NCBI GenBank assembly: GCA_022340755.1
Contig: JAJDNI010000042.1
Coordinates: 1 to 32,386, forward strand
Direction: 5' to 3'
Length of the DNA: 32,386 nucleotides
Source of the DNA: Gemmatimonadota bacterium
GTDB lineage: Bacteria > Gemmatimonadota > Gemmatimonadetes > Longimicrobiales > Gaopeijiaceae
The stretch's first letter is position 1, and every line of letters starts with the position of its first letter. Under the pieces are notes generated by a model. That model did not search any database and had not been told where the DNA came from. It saw only the letters and a program-made list of their open reading frames with translations. Positions 14,670 to 23,854 of the stretch are shown piece after piece. Made by a program: the position numbers and the translations under genes.

Positions 14670-16501
14670 ATCGTCACGAGGCACACGCCGCTCTCCATCT
14701 CGGTGTGCACGTGATGCCCGGCCTCGCGGAAGAGGTGGAGCATGGCCTGGTTGGTCGCCAGCACGTCGGCCGTGAGCCCCCTCATGCCGTTCTTCTGAGC
14801 GAGGGAGACCATCTCCTCCACGAGGATCCGGCCCAGGCCCTTCCCCTGCCACGAGTCCCGGACGATGAAGCCCACGTCCGCGAAGTCAGTGTCGGGATGC
14901 CTGAAATACTGTGCGATGCCCACGATCTCGGGCTCGTGGCGTGGATCACAGGTCTCCAGGACCACCGCCATGTTGTCCTTGTAGTCCACGTCGAGGAAGT
15001 ACTGCCGCTCCTGGTGCGCGATGCGCTTCACCACGCGCATGAACCGCTTGTAGAGGGCATCCTCGCTCATGGAGTAGAAGAGCCCTACGAGCTTGGGCTC
15101 GTCGATGGAGCGGATGGGCCGCAGCTGCAGCGTGTCCCCACCCCGAACGGTCACCCGCCGCTCGACCTCCCGCGGATACCGCCCCCTGGGCTCGATCTGA
15201 TCGATGAACACGTAATGACGTGACTTCGCGTCGCGGAGGAGCTCCGCCCGGAAGTCCGGATGCGCGATGGAGATGAGGGCCACCGCGCGCTCGCGGATGG
15301 ACTTGCCCAGCAGGTCCGCAACGCCGTACTCGGTGACCACGTAGCGCACGTCGCCCCGTGAGGTGACCACCCCCGCGCCCTCGGTGAGGGTGGCGACGAT
15401 GCGGCTGATGGAATCGTCCTTCGCGGTGGAGCGCAGCGCGATGATGGGCTGGCCGCCCGGACACATCGAGGCGCCCCTGATGAAGTCCACCTGCCCGCCG
15501 ATGCCCGAGTAGAACTTCGTGCCGATGGAGTCGGCGCACACCTGCCCGGTGAGGTCGACCTGAATGGCGCTGTTGATGGCCACCATCTTGTTCTGCTCGG
15601 CGATCCGCCGCGGATCGTTCACGTAGTCCGTAGGCTGGAACGTGAACAGCGGGTTCCGGTCGATATAGTCGTACAGCTGGCGCGACCCGAACGTGAACGA
15701 CGACGTGATCTTGAAGGGGTGGATGGTCTTGTACCGGCCGGTGATCACGCCCGCCTCGATGAGGGGGATGATTCCGTCGGAGAACATCTCGGTCCACACG
15801 CCCAGGTCCCTCTTGTCGGTGAGGGCGCGCAGCACGGCGTCGGGGATCATGCCGATGCCGGCTTGCAGCGTACTACCGTCCTCGATGAGGGAGGCGACGT
15901 TGCGGCCGATCTCGAGCTCCACCTCGCCGGGCTCCTCGGGCACGTGCTCGATGAGCGGTGCGTCGTTCCACGTCCAGGCGTCGATGCGGTCCATCTGGAT
16001 GAAGCCGCCGCCGTAGACGTAGGGGACGTTCGGGTTCACCTCGGCGATGACCAGGCGCGCCGCCTCGATGGCCGCCACCGTGATGTCCACCGAGACGCCC
16101 AGGTTGACGTAACCGAACTTGTCGGGAGGCGTGCACTGAATGAGCACGACGTCGACCGGCATGCGCCGGGAGCGGATGAGCTCCGGGATCTTCGAGAGGA
16201 AGACCGGCGTGTAATCGGCCCGTCCTTCGTGGACGGCCCCGCGCACGTTGGAGCCGATGAAGAACGCGTTGTGCCGGAAGTGCTCGGCCATCTCCGGGAC
16301 CGTGTAGGGCGCGGGTCCCAGCGTCATGAGATGGACGATGGTGTTGTCGGCGAAGTGATCGGCCTGTCGGCCCAGGGCCTCGACGAGGCCTACAGGCTCC
16401 GCCGCGCCGGATCCGATGAGGACGGGTCGGCCGGGGTGGATTCTGCGTACGGCCTCGTCGGCGGTCGTACGCTTGGACGCGTATTGCTCCTGCCAATCCA
16501 T
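14615..16501 (-). CDS. Acetyl-CoA hydrolase/transferase fused to GNAT acetyltransferase
   Basis: 628 residues from the ATG at 16501, with GGAG six bases upstream. The frame opens further upstream but without family similarity. Residues 1-440 are the two CoA-transferase domains: PVLIGSGAAEP, the GxGxIPD loop LQAGIGMIPDAV (212-223), the probable catalytic Glu238 (TEMFSDG), GGQVDFIRGA and VTEYGVADLLGKSIRERA. Residues 457-620 are a GNAT domain with VGFIVRDSWQGKGLGRILVEEM (acetyl-CoA loop QGKGLG, 552-557). The first part moves CoA between acetyl-CoA and carboxylic acids or hydrolyses it. The second may acetylate a protein or small molecule, possibly for control. The C-terminus KEEEGDEEGEDGNKK is acidic low-complexity sequence antisense to the neighbouring gene tail. 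The architecture is known elsewhere, and the specific substrate is unknown. Confidence 0.92.
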   Translation of the reverse strand: MDWQEQYASKRTTADEAVRRIHPGRPVLIGSGAAEPVGLVEALGRQADHFADNTIVHLMTLGPAPYTVPEMAEHFRHNAFFIGSNVRGAVHEGRADYTPVFLSKIPELIRSRRMPVDVVLIQCTPPDKFGYVNLGVSVDITVAAIEAARLVIAEVNPNVPYVYGGGFIQMDRIDAWTWNDAPLIEHVPEEPGEVELEIGRNVASLIEDGSTLQAGIGMIPDAVLRALTDKRDLGVWTEMFSDGIIPLIEAGVITGRYKTIHPFKITSSFTFGSRQLYDYIDRNPLFTFQPTDYVNDPRRIAEQNKMVAINSAIQVDLTGQVCADSIGTKFYSGIGGQVDFIRGASMCPGGQPIIALRSTAKDDSISRIVATLTEGAGVVTSRGDVRYVVTEYGVADLLGKSIRERAVALISIAHPDFRAELLRDAKSRHYVFIDQIEPRGRYPREVERRVTVRGGDTLQLRPIRSIDEPKLVGLFYSMSEDALYKRFMRVVKRIAHQERQYFLDVDYKDNMAVVLETCDPRHEPEIVGIAQYFRHPDTDFADVGFIVRDSWQGKGLGRILVEEMVSLAQKNGMRGLTADVLATNQAMLHLFREAGHHVHTEMESGVCLVTIYFKEEEGDEEGEDGNKK

Positions 16502-16631
16502 GGAGCGCTCCGTAGGGCTGAAGAGCCCCGCGGCAAGCGGGGAGTTCGTGGTGCGATACGAGGAAGCTCGCCACAGGTCGGGCCGCAGTCCAGCGGCTTC
16601 CAGGCTCCTGTGGACGGGGCCCTCGGTCGGC

Positions 16632-16660
16632 TGGTCAGGGGGCCTGGACGTGCGTAGAAT
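16632..16660 (+). promoter_or_regulatory. Putative promoter of the penicillin-acylase-family gene
   Basis: TGGTCA (16632-16637), a 17-base spacer and TAGAAT (16655-16660) form a reasonable sigma-70-like pair about 100 bases before the ATG at 16759. The region 16502-16758 lies between divergent genes and shows no other structure. Confidence 0.4.
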
Positions 16661-16758
16661 GCCCCCCGCCCGAATGACTCGATCCGAGGCTTCCGGCACG
16701 CCCGGAAAGGCCGCTCAGCCGGCCCGGGACGCCCGCCTCCTCAGAGGGACTTGCTGCC

Positions 16759-19053
16759 ATGAAGAAGCTCGCTGTCCTCCTCGTTGCGGCGTGCGCCGCG
16801 TGCGTCGGAGAACCCCAGAACGCCGATGTAGCCCGCTGGGAGCAGGAGGCGTCCAACGTCACCATCGTGAGGGACGATTGGGGCATCGCGCACGTCCACG
16901 GAAACACCGACGCCGACGCCGTCTTCGGCGTCGAGTACGCCCAGGCCGAGGACGACTTCAACCGCGTGGAGACGAACTACATCAACGCCATGGGACGGCT
17001 CGCGGAGGCCGAGGGCGAGGGCGAGATCTGGCGAGACCTGCGCATGAAGCTCTTCATCGACCCGGAGCAGCTGAAGGCCGAGTACGAGCAGAGCCCGGAC
17101 TGGCTGAAGAAGCTCATGGACGCGTTCGCCGACGGGCTGAACTACTACCTGTACAAGCACCCCGAGGTGAAGCCCCGGGTCATCTCCCACTTCGAGCCCT
17201 GGATGGCGCTGAGCTTCACGGAAGGAAGCATCGGGGGCGACATCGAGCGGGTGAACCTGGGGGCGCTGCAGTCCTTCTACGACACCGATCCCGCTGGCCG
17301 CCTGGCGTCGGTGGGCGACGGCGCGGACCACGGGGTCGCGGCGGCTCCCGACGTCCGCGTGGCATCCCGTCCCGTCCCGTCGTCCTCGCTGGCGAAGGCG
17401 GGTGAGATCCCGGCGGGGACGGTGGGAAGCTCCCTCGGCGAGTTCAACCCGACGGATGAGCCCACCGGCTCCAACGGATTCGCCATCGCCCCGAAGAACA
17501 CCGAGGACGGCCACGCGCTCCTCCTCATCAACCCGCACACGTCCTTCTACTTCCGCTCCGAGACGCAGATGACCAGCGACGAGGGGCTGAACGCGTACGG
17601 GGCCATCACCTGGGGTCAGTTCTTCATCTACCAGGGCTGGAACGAGCACACCGGCTGGATGCACACCTCCAGCGGCGTGGACAACATCGACGAGTTCCTG
17701 GAGACCATCGTCAAGCAGAACGACACCCTCTACTACCGCCATGGCAACGACCTGAAGCCCGTGCGCATGCGCCACATCACCGTGCCCTACAAGACGGACA
17801 ACGGCGTGGAGCAGCGGGAGTTCACCGCCTACTTCACCGAGCACGGGCCGGTGGTGCGGGAGGCCGACGGCAGGTGGATCAGCGTGGCGCTCATGCAGGA
17901 CCACATCGACGCGCTCGTCCAGTCCTACTCACGGACGAAGTCCACGGACTACGCCAGCTTCCGCAAGTCCATGGAGCTGCACACCAACTCGTCCAACAAC
18001 ACGATCTTCGCCGACGCCGACGGCGACATCGCGTACTTCCACTCGAACTTCATCCCCCGTCGCGACAACTCCTTCGACTGGACCAGGCCGGTGGACGGGA
18101 GCAACCCGGCGACGGATTGGGGCGCGCCGCTCTCCATCGACTCGACGCCCGGAGTCCTGGACCCGCCGGACGGTTGGATCCAGAACACCAACGCGTGGCC
18201 GTGGCAGGTCTCGGGGCCCGACAGCCCCAAACAGAAGGACTTCCCGAAGTACGTGGAGAGCGGCGGCGAGAACCCTCGCGGCATCCACGCGGTGATGGTG
18301 CTGGAGAACAAGCACGACTTCACGCTCCAGTCCCTCATCGACGCGGCCTTCGACAGCTACCTGCCGGCGTTCAAGACGCTGATACCGCCGCTGCTGAACG
18401 CGTACGACCAGACGCCGGCGTCGAACCCCCTCAAGGCGCAGCTCGCCGAGCAGATCGACTCACTGCGCCACTGGGACATGCGGTGGAGTGTGTCTTCGGT
18501 GCCGACCGCTCTGGCGGTCTACTGGGGAACCGACCTGTTGGGGCAGCTGGGCAGGGCGGCGCGCGGCTCGGGCATGAGCGTCTTCGAGTACGCGGCCACG
18601 AAGAGCACGCCCCAGCAGCGCCTGGAGTCGCTGGCGTCTGCCTCGAAGAAGCTCACCGACGACTTCGGCAGCTGGAAGACGCCTTGGGGCGACATCAACC
18701 GATTCCAGCGCCTCGACGACTCCATTAGGTCGCACTTCGACGACAGCGAGCCCAGCATCCCCGTGGGATTCACGTCGTCGCGGTGGGGCTCTCTGGCGTC
18801 CTTCGGTGCGCGGCAGTACCCCAACACCAAGAAGTGGTACGGCACCAGCGGGAACTCCTTCGTGGCGGTGGTTGAGTTCGGCGACAGCGTACACGCAAGA
18901 GCGGTCACCGCGGGCGGGGAGAGCGGCGATCCGAGCTCGCCGCACTTCGACGACGAAGCCGAGCGCTACGCCACGGGCAACCTGCGCGAGGTCTACTTCT
19001 ATCCGTCGCAGCTGGAGGGACATACCGAGAGGACCTACCATCCGGGAGGATGA
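16759..19053 (+). CDS. Penicillin acylase family Ntn-hydrolase, lipoprotein
   Basis: 764 residues from the ATG at 16759, with GAGGG upstream. A short signal ends LLVAAC, a lipobox with Cys12 (Cys15 is an alternative). Residues 32-230 are the alpha-chain region (VTIVRDDWGIAHVHGNTDADAVFGVEYAQAEDDFNRVE). Autoprocessing is expected at Gly237-Ser238 (TGSNGFAIAPKNT), making Ser238 the N-terminal nucleophile of the beta chain. The beta chain then shows the family pattern LLINPHTSFYFRSE, a substrate-pocket segment, and NSFVAVVEFGD near the end. Relatives cleave the acyl amide of beta-lactams, acyl-homoserine lactones or peptides in the envelope; the natural substrate here is unknown. A Pro/Ala/Ser stretch at 180-225 fits a removable linker peptide. 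The MFS gene starts 73 bases downstream. Confidence 0.94.
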   Translation: MKKLAVLLVAACAACVGEPQNADVARWEQEASNVTIVRDDWGIAHVHGNTDADAVFGVEYAQAEDDFNRVETNYINAMGRLAEAEGEGEIWRDLRMKLFIDPEQLKAEYEQSPDWLKKLMDAFADGLNYYLYKHPEVKPRVISHFEPWMALSFTEGSIGGDIERVNLGALQSFYDTDPAGRLASVGDGADHGVAAAPDVRVASRPVPSSSLAKAGEIPAGTVGSSLGEFNPTDEPTGSNGFAIAPKNTEDGHALLLINPHTSFYFRSETQMTSDEGLNAYGAITWGQFFIYQGWNEHTGWMHTSSGVDNIDEFLETIVKQNDTLYYRHGNDLKPVRMRHITVPYKTDNGVEQREFTAYFTEHGPVVREADGRWISVALMQDHIDALVQSYSRTKSTDYASFRKSMELHTNSSNNTIFADADGDIAYFHSNFIPRRDNSFDWTRPVDGSNPATDWGAPLSIDSTPGVLDPPDGWIQNTNAWPWQVSGPDSPKQKDFPKYVESGGENPRGIHAVMVLENKHDFTLQSLIDAAFDSYLPAFKTLIPPLLNAYDQTPASNPLKAQLAEQIDSLRHWDMRWSVSSVPTALAVYWGTDLLGQLGRAARGSGMSVFEYAATKSTPQQRLESLASASKKLTDDFGSWKTPWGDINRFQRLDDSIRSHFDDSEPSIPVGFTSSRWGSLASFGARQYPNTKKWYGTSGNSFVAVVEFGDSVHARAVTAGGESGDPSSPHFDDEAERYATGNLREVYFYPSQLEGHTERTYHPGG

Positions 19054-19126
19054 CGCAGGAGCCTTCGCGGCACTTCGCTGGAATGTCTGAACCCTCCCGT
19101 CGAAAGAGGCGGGGGCGGCGGTCGCC

Positions 19127-20389
19127 GTGAGCGACGCCGCCCTCCGCCGTCCCGCGCGACCCGGCGCGCTCGCGCTCCTTCGGGAGCGCGACTTCATGGT
19201 CTACCTCGTCACCCGTGCCTTCGGCGTCCTGGGCACGGTAGCCCAGAGCGTCACCATGGGGTGGCAGGTGTACGACCTCGCCCGCGCGGACATGGGGGTC
19301 GCGCAGTCGTCGCTGTACGTCGGCCTCCTGGGCCTGGCGACGTTCCTGCCCCTCTTCTTCCTGGCGCTCCCCGCGGGGGTGGCGGCGGATCGGTACGCGC
19401 GCCGCATCCTCCTCATGGCCTGCTTCGCCGCCGAGGCCGTGTGCGCGGGCGCCCTCTTCTGGACGTCCGAGCAGGGCGTGATCACGGTCCACGTGCTCAT
19501 CGCCATCGCCTTCGGCTTCGGCATCGCCCGGGCGTTCCGCGCGCCCGCCGGAGTGGCCCTGGCACCCATGCTCGTGCCCAAGGAGCTCCTGCCTCGGGCC
19601 ATCGCCTGGAACTCGCTGGCCTTCCAGATCGGCACCATCAGCGGCCCCGCGCTGGCGGGGTTCCTGGTGGGGCACTGGTCCACCACGGTGTCGTACGGGG
19701 TGTCCTTCGTGCTGTACGTGGTACCGGTGGTGGGGATGCTCTTCATCCGCCGGCCCACCCGTCCGGACGCACACGTCGGGTCACGGCTGGAGCGCGTGCG
19801 CGAGGGGCTCCACTACATCTGGACGAACAAGGTCGTGCTGGGCGCGATCTCGCTGGATCTGTTCGCGGTGCTCCTGGGCGGTGCGACGGCGCTGCTGCCG
19901 GTATTCGCCCGGGACGTGCTCAGGGTGGGCCCGGAGGGCTTCGGGCTGCTGCGGTCGTCACCGGCGGTGGGGGCGGCGGTGGTGGCTCTGGTGCTGGCGA
20001 GCCGACCCATCCACAAGCGGGCGGGGATCGCCATGTTCACCGGCGTGACCATCTTCGGCCTGGCCACGGTGGTGTTCGGCCTGTCGAAGTCCTTCGGGCT
20101 GTCCCTCGGGGCGCTGGTGACGCTGGGCGGCGCGGATATGGTCTCGGTCTACGTGCGCCAGACCCTCATCCAGATCGTCACGCCGGACGCCATGCGTGGG
20201 CGGGTGGCCTCGGTGTCCTTCCTGTTCATCGGCGCGTCCAACGAGCTCGGCGAGTTCGAGAGCGGTGTCACCGCGCGCATCTTCGGGCCGGTGCTGGCGG
20301 CCGTCCTTGGTGGCGTGGCCTCGCTGGGCGTCACGGGCCTCTGGGCCCGGATGTTCCCGGCGCTCCGGAAGGTGGACCGGCTGGAGTAG
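19127..20389 (+). CDS. MFS transporter (EntS-like MFS_3 family)
   Basis: 420 residues from the GTG at 19127. It has 10-12 hydrophobic spans beginning at RERDFMVYLVTRAFGVLGTVAQSVTMGWQVYDL. The loop between spans 2 and 3 holds the MFS signature GVAADRYARRILL (G-x-x-x-D-R-x-x-R-R). The mid-protein loop (RRPTRPDAHVGSRLERVREGLHYIWTNK) and the later TPDAMRGRVASVSFLFIGASNELGEFESG are typical of the EntS / MFS_3 exporter group. It is expected to export small molecules across the inner membrane by proton antiport; the substrate is unknown. It lies 73 bases after the acylase gene on the same strand and could share its transcript. The convergent acid phosphatase gene ends 5 bases from its stop, leaving no room for a separate terminator. 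Confidence 0.93.
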   Translation: MSDAALRRPARPGALALLRERDFMVYLVTRAFGVLGTVAQSVTMGWQVYDLARADMGVAQSSLYVGLLGLATFLPLFFLALPAGVAADRYARRILLMACFAAEAVCAGALFWTSEQGVITVHVLIAIAFGFGIARAFRAPAGVALAPMLVPKELLPRAIAWNSLAFQIGTISGPALAGFLVGHWSTTVSYGVSFVLYVVPVVGMLFIRRPTRPDAHVGSRLERVREGLHYIWTNKVVLGAISLDLFAVLLGGATALLPVFARDVLRVGPEGFGLLRSSPAVGAAVVALVLASRPIHKRAGIAMFTGVTIFGLATVVFGLSKSFGLSLGALVTLGGADMVSVYVRQTLIQIVTPDAMRGRVASVSFLFIGASNELGEFESGVTARIFGPVLAAVLGGVASLGVTGLWARMFPALRKVDRLE

Positions 20390-20394
20390 GGATT

Positions 20395-21207
20395 CTACGG
20401 CTTCTCGTTCCTCTGCCAGGACCCGTACATGGGGTTCGGGATGACGAAGAACGCGTGCCCGAAGGGAGCGTAGGCGGCGGCGTCGCCGCGCATCGCCTGC
20501 GTCAGGCCCGGGAAGTCCTGGATGTTGTCCCCCAACCACTCCACCACGGTGAGTGCGGGCAGATCCGGAGACGCCGTGCCCTCCTGGACCCTCCGGAAGC
20601 GGGGGTTCTTGTCCCCCTCGCCGGGGCGCTGGCAGAGGACCAGGTCGGGGTCGACCCCCAACCGGTCGAGGTTCGCGCGCGTAGGCCCGCACAGCACGTC
20701 GGCGCGGTTGGTGACGATGACCACGCGGCCTCCCAGGGCGTGGACCGTGCGGGTGAACGTCACCGCGCCGGGCACCGCCGGGGCGGCGGCCTCGTTCACC
20801 CACTCCGCCCAGCTGGCCTCGGTGTAGGCGCTGTCCAGCAGGGCGCGTCGGCGCTCGTACTCGCTGTTGTCCAGCACGGTCTCGTCGGCATCGAGGATGA
20901 CGCCCCAGGTCGCGTCCCCCAGGGTGGGCACGGTGTCGCGGAGGTGGGCCGCCGCCAGGGTGTACGCCTGACGGGAGAGGGCCCGGTACTCGGCCGAGCG
21001 CCGCACCCACACGATGGCGCCGGGAAGCGCGGGGGCGGCGGGCGGTGCCACCGTTGGGATGCCTGCGGAGGTCGCGCACGCACCGAGGAGCGCGACCGAC
21101 AGAGCGGACAGGTGGGACAGGCGGATCCGCCGACGGAGACCACGTCGCGGGAGAGAGGCGGAGGGAGCGGAGTCCGCCCGCATCGGGGGTATCGGTGAGG
21201 CCGTCAT
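20395..21207 (-). CDS. Class C acid phosphatase, HAD family, lipoprotein e(P4)-like
   Basis: 270 residues from the ATG at 21207; Met9 (21183) is equally possible because neither has a clear ribosome-binding site. A basic signal (RRGLRRRIRLSHLSALSVALLGAC) ends in lipobox LGAC with Cys44. The HAD core begins at WGVILDADETVLDNSEY, with nucleophile Asp106 and acid Asp108 in the DADET motif of class C (DDDD) acid phosphatases. VVIVTNR is motif II and VEWLGDNIQDFPG gives the two distal Asp residues. Such enzymes remove phosphate from nucleotides or other monoesters at the outer membrane, as P4 does for NMN. The usual EWS/substrate segment is present as SAYTEASWAEWVNEAAAPAVPGA. It is convergent with the MFS gene, 5 bases apart. 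Confidence 0.92.
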   Translation of the reverse strand: MTASPIPPMRADSAPSASLPRRGLRRRIRLSHLSALSVALLGACATSAGIPTVAPPAAPALPGAIVWVRRSAEYRALSRQAYTLAAAHLRDTVPTLGDATWGVILDADETVLDNSEYERRRALLDSAYTEASWAEWVNEAAAPAVPGAVTFTRTVHALGGRVVIVTNRADVLCGPTRANLDRLGVDPDLVLCQRPGEGDKNPRFRRVQEGTASPDLPALTVVEWLGDNIQDFPGLTQAMRGDAAAYAPFGHAFFVIPNPMYGSWQRNEKP

Positions 21208-21295
21208 TCGGATGGGAACCGGGGGCGGGGAGAAGGTCAGGTTGCCTCTGAACGGATGGAAGATGACGGCGGACGCGGTCCGTGGCGAGCCGGGT

Positions 21296-23665
21296 TCAAC
21301 CCGTCCCCAGCGCATCGAGGGCCGCACGGGCACGCTGGACCCACGCCGATGCGGCAGGCCCCGGCGCGTCGAGCATCCGTAGCACTTCTTTGAAGTGTCG
21401 CCGAGCCGCCAGCGTGTCCGCCCGCTCCCTCGCGAGGACGCCGAGCTCGTAGCGGGCCCGAACGGTAACCGGGCCCAGCCATGTCGTGGGGGGAACGAGC
21501 GACGAGAAGAGGGCCTCCGCTTCGTCACCTTGCCCGGCGTCGCGGAGCAGCAGCGCGAGCTCGAGCCTCATCTGGGGCGGGGGATCTGATTCGAAGTCGC
21601 TGTCCCCGTGGATGGTCCACAGCTTCATGGCCGTCCGCTCGAGGGAGATCGCGCCGTCACGGTCTCCGCTGCGCGCCGCCAGCCGCGCCTCGATGTCCGA
21701 TCGGAGGGCGCCGCGGTAGTCGTCGGAGGTTCCCCCGGCCGGGAACGTGGGGATCACGTCGAGCCAGCGCCGCGCGACCGCCGTATCGCCGAGCTGCGCC
21801 TGCCACGCACCGATCATCCAGCCCGACGACCACACCGGTCGATGGTCCCAGTACGCCATCGCGGAGTCGACTGGGACGTAGCGGGTTAGCGAGGCCAGGG
21901 CCCTCCTCCCGGCGACCGGGTCCTCCATCCCGGCCAGGTCGGCGGCGAGGATGATCGTCTCGACGGTCGCGCGAGCGATCCGGCGCTCCTCGGAATAAGC
22001 TCCGGCGTCGAGGGCGGAGTCCGCCCTCGTCGCCCAGCCTCGACCGATCCAGTTGCGTAGGACCACGCCGACGGCGAGGGTGTGGTTGGGTGCCTCCGGA
22101 GTCGCCAGCAGGTCCGTGAGGCGCCGAAAGCGGTGAGGATTGCCCGAACGGAGGTCGCGGAGGACCTGGATGAACTCCTCCGTCGGAAGAGCGGCGAGAT
22201 GCGGGAGCATCTCCTCGAACGTCGAGGAATCGGCAAGGAGCGCGCGCAGGCTGCGGACCATGGCTCGGCCGAGAACGCCACTCGTGTCCGTCCGGGTCAA
22301 CCGCCGAAGCTGCACGCGCTCGTCTGCGGTATCACCGGCGGAGACGGCCCACCCCTCACGCACGGCCAGGGCAGGGAGTTGGGTCGAGTCCAGGCGCACC
22401 ACGCGCTCCGCGAGCGCACGGCTCCCGTACTCCGGTGGCGTAAGCTGCCAACCGTACGCGCGCCGGAAGTACTCGAGCTTGGCATTGGCGTCGTAGTCGA
22501 GCGAGTCGAGCTCGAGGATACGTTCCACCGCGGCGATCGCCGCCGGGCCGTCCGTCCGCAGAGTAGCCCGGCTCGCCTGAAGGCGGAGGCGGCTCCGCTC
22601 GTTCAATCCGGCCTCGAACGGCTCGGCGCGGGCGAGCAGCTCGAAGAAGCCCAGGTAGGGTTGCCCGCGCAGGCCGAGGCCCCAGGACTTGATGTCGATG
22701 GCCGCGACCATCGCCAGCACGAACGTCGAATCCAGAGCCAGGGCGTGATCGATCGCCGTGTTGGCGGAGTCGACCCAGCCGCGGCGCATCGCGTCCGTGG
22801 CGGCCAGGTAGGCCTTGAGTGCTTCCGGCGATTGAGTCGCGTCGAAGTCGAGCTCCGCGGGCACGTCGGCGGGACGCAACGGCCCCCATACCCGGGCGAG
22901 GACGCGCACCGCGGCTTGGCGCACGGCATCGGACATGCCGTCAGCGGTGGAAGACACGGTGAAGGCATCGACCGGCTCGGAGCGCCCGACCCGATACAGC
23001 CGGAGGGTGACCTCGAGCCGGTCTCCGGAGGGTACGACGGAGCCCAGGATGAAGCGGTGCGCGCCGGCGCGCTCCGCGAGCCTCTCCGCCTCCGCGGGGT
23101 CCGGCACCCGGGTTGCGGCCCCCGATTCGGGACGGAGTGAGCTCCACAACGACCAGGGGTCCACCACACGGAGCGACGGCGTCCCCTCCAGTGCCGTGGC
23201 CAGCAGGTCGGGTGCTCCCTCCGACCACTCGTCGCCGACGTGACCGGTGGCACGCAGGGGGAAGATCGCGAGGCCCACGCGCCCGTCGTCGGACCCCGGG
23301 TACCGGATGTGGGATACCGCGCCGGCGGTGGCGAGGACGATCGCCGCCGCGACAGTGAAGGAACCCACCAACTGGAGGTACCGCGAGATCGGAATCGGGG
23401 CGCGGCCCTGCTCCGGTGTGATGTCCGCTGTCCTGCGAAGGCCCTGCGCGGTCAGGTCATAGATCCAGGAGAGCACCACGACGAGCGGGAAGCCTGCGAT
23501 CGCCGCGATCACCGTGAGTCGGTAGGCGAGATCGGGCAGCGCGAGAGCCGCGCACACCATGTCGGCTCCCTGGAGAACAACGGCCACGCCGGCCCCGTAG
23601 GCGAGAAGCGCGCGAACCACTCGCCGTCGCCGAAGTTGCTCGATCAGGGACTCGATCCTGGCCAT
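21296..23665 (-). CDS. TolB-N/FlgO-like membrane protein with TPR region
   Basis: 789 residues from the ATG at 23665. The N-terminus (EQLRRRRVVRALLAYGAGVAVVLQGADMV...PLVVVLSWIYDLTAQGLRRT) is the two-span membrane segment common in bacterial TPR signalling proteins, followed by a third span at about 96-118. Residues 128-280 form a TolB-N/FlgO-like domain (VGLAIFPLRATGHVGDEWSEGAPDLLATAL). The rest, to 789, is helical with TPR-like repeats (for example DSANTAIDHALALDSTFVLAM and AAIAAVERILELDSLDYDANAKLEYF). Relatives often carry an N-terminal DNA-binding, kinase or cyclase domain; this one has none. It probably scaffolds proteins at the membrane with the TPRs outside the cytoplasm. Function unknown. 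It is divergent from another TPR-type gene. Confidence 0.82.
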   Translation of the reverse strand: MARIESLIEQLRRRRVVRALLAYGAGVAVVLQGADMVCAALALPDLAYRLTVIAAIAGFPLVVVLSWIYDLTAQGLRRTADITPEQGRAPIPISRYLQLVGSFTVAAAIVLATAGAVSHIRYPGSDDGRVGLAIFPLRATGHVGDEWSEGAPDLLATALEGTPSLRVVDPWSLWSSLRPESGAATRVPDPAEAERLAERAGAHRFILGSVVPSGDRLEVTLRLYRVGRSEPVDAFTVSSTADGMSDAVRQAAVRVLARVWGPLRPADVPAELDFDATQSPEALKAYLAATDAMRRGWVDSANTAIDHALALDSTFVLAMVAAIDIKSWGLGLRGQPYLGFFELLARAEPFEAGLNERSRLRLQASRATLRTDGPAAIAAVERILELDSLDYDANAKLEYFRRAYGWQLTPPEYGSRALAERVVRLDSTQLPALAVREGWAVSAGDTADERVQLRRLTRTDTSGVLGRAMVRSLRALLADSSTFEEMLPHLAALPTEEFIQVLRDLRSGNPHRFRRLTDLLATPEAPNHTLAVGVVLRNWIGRGWATRADSALDAGAYSEERRIARATVETIILAADLAGMEDPVAGRRALASLTRYVPVDSAMAYWDHRPVWSSGWMIGAWQAQLGDTAVARRWLDVIPTFPAGGTSDDYRGALRSDIEARLAARSGDRDGAISLERTAMKLWTIHGDSDFESDPPPQMRLELALLLRDAGQGDEAEALFSSLVPPTTWLGPVTVRARYELGVLARERADTLAARRHFKEVLRMLDAPGPAASAWVQRARAALDALGTG

Positions 23666-23854
23666 CCGAAGACCCCCGGTTGATGCTCCCGCCGGATCGG
23701 AGGCCGGCAAATCGCGAGCCCGGCCGCGTATCACGCACGATAGAAGTCGCGTTGGGGTGCAGCAAGGGATTTCCGTGGGAGCGTCGGATCGGGTCAGGCC
23801 GTACCTTGTCCGATGGAGTCCGTGCCGACGAGGGAATCCATTCGGACGAGGCAA

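Noticed and set aside
19261-21198. Plus-strand frame of 645 codons over the MFS and phosphatase genes
   Set aside because: Shadow frame without family motifs; both real genes have intact motifs.
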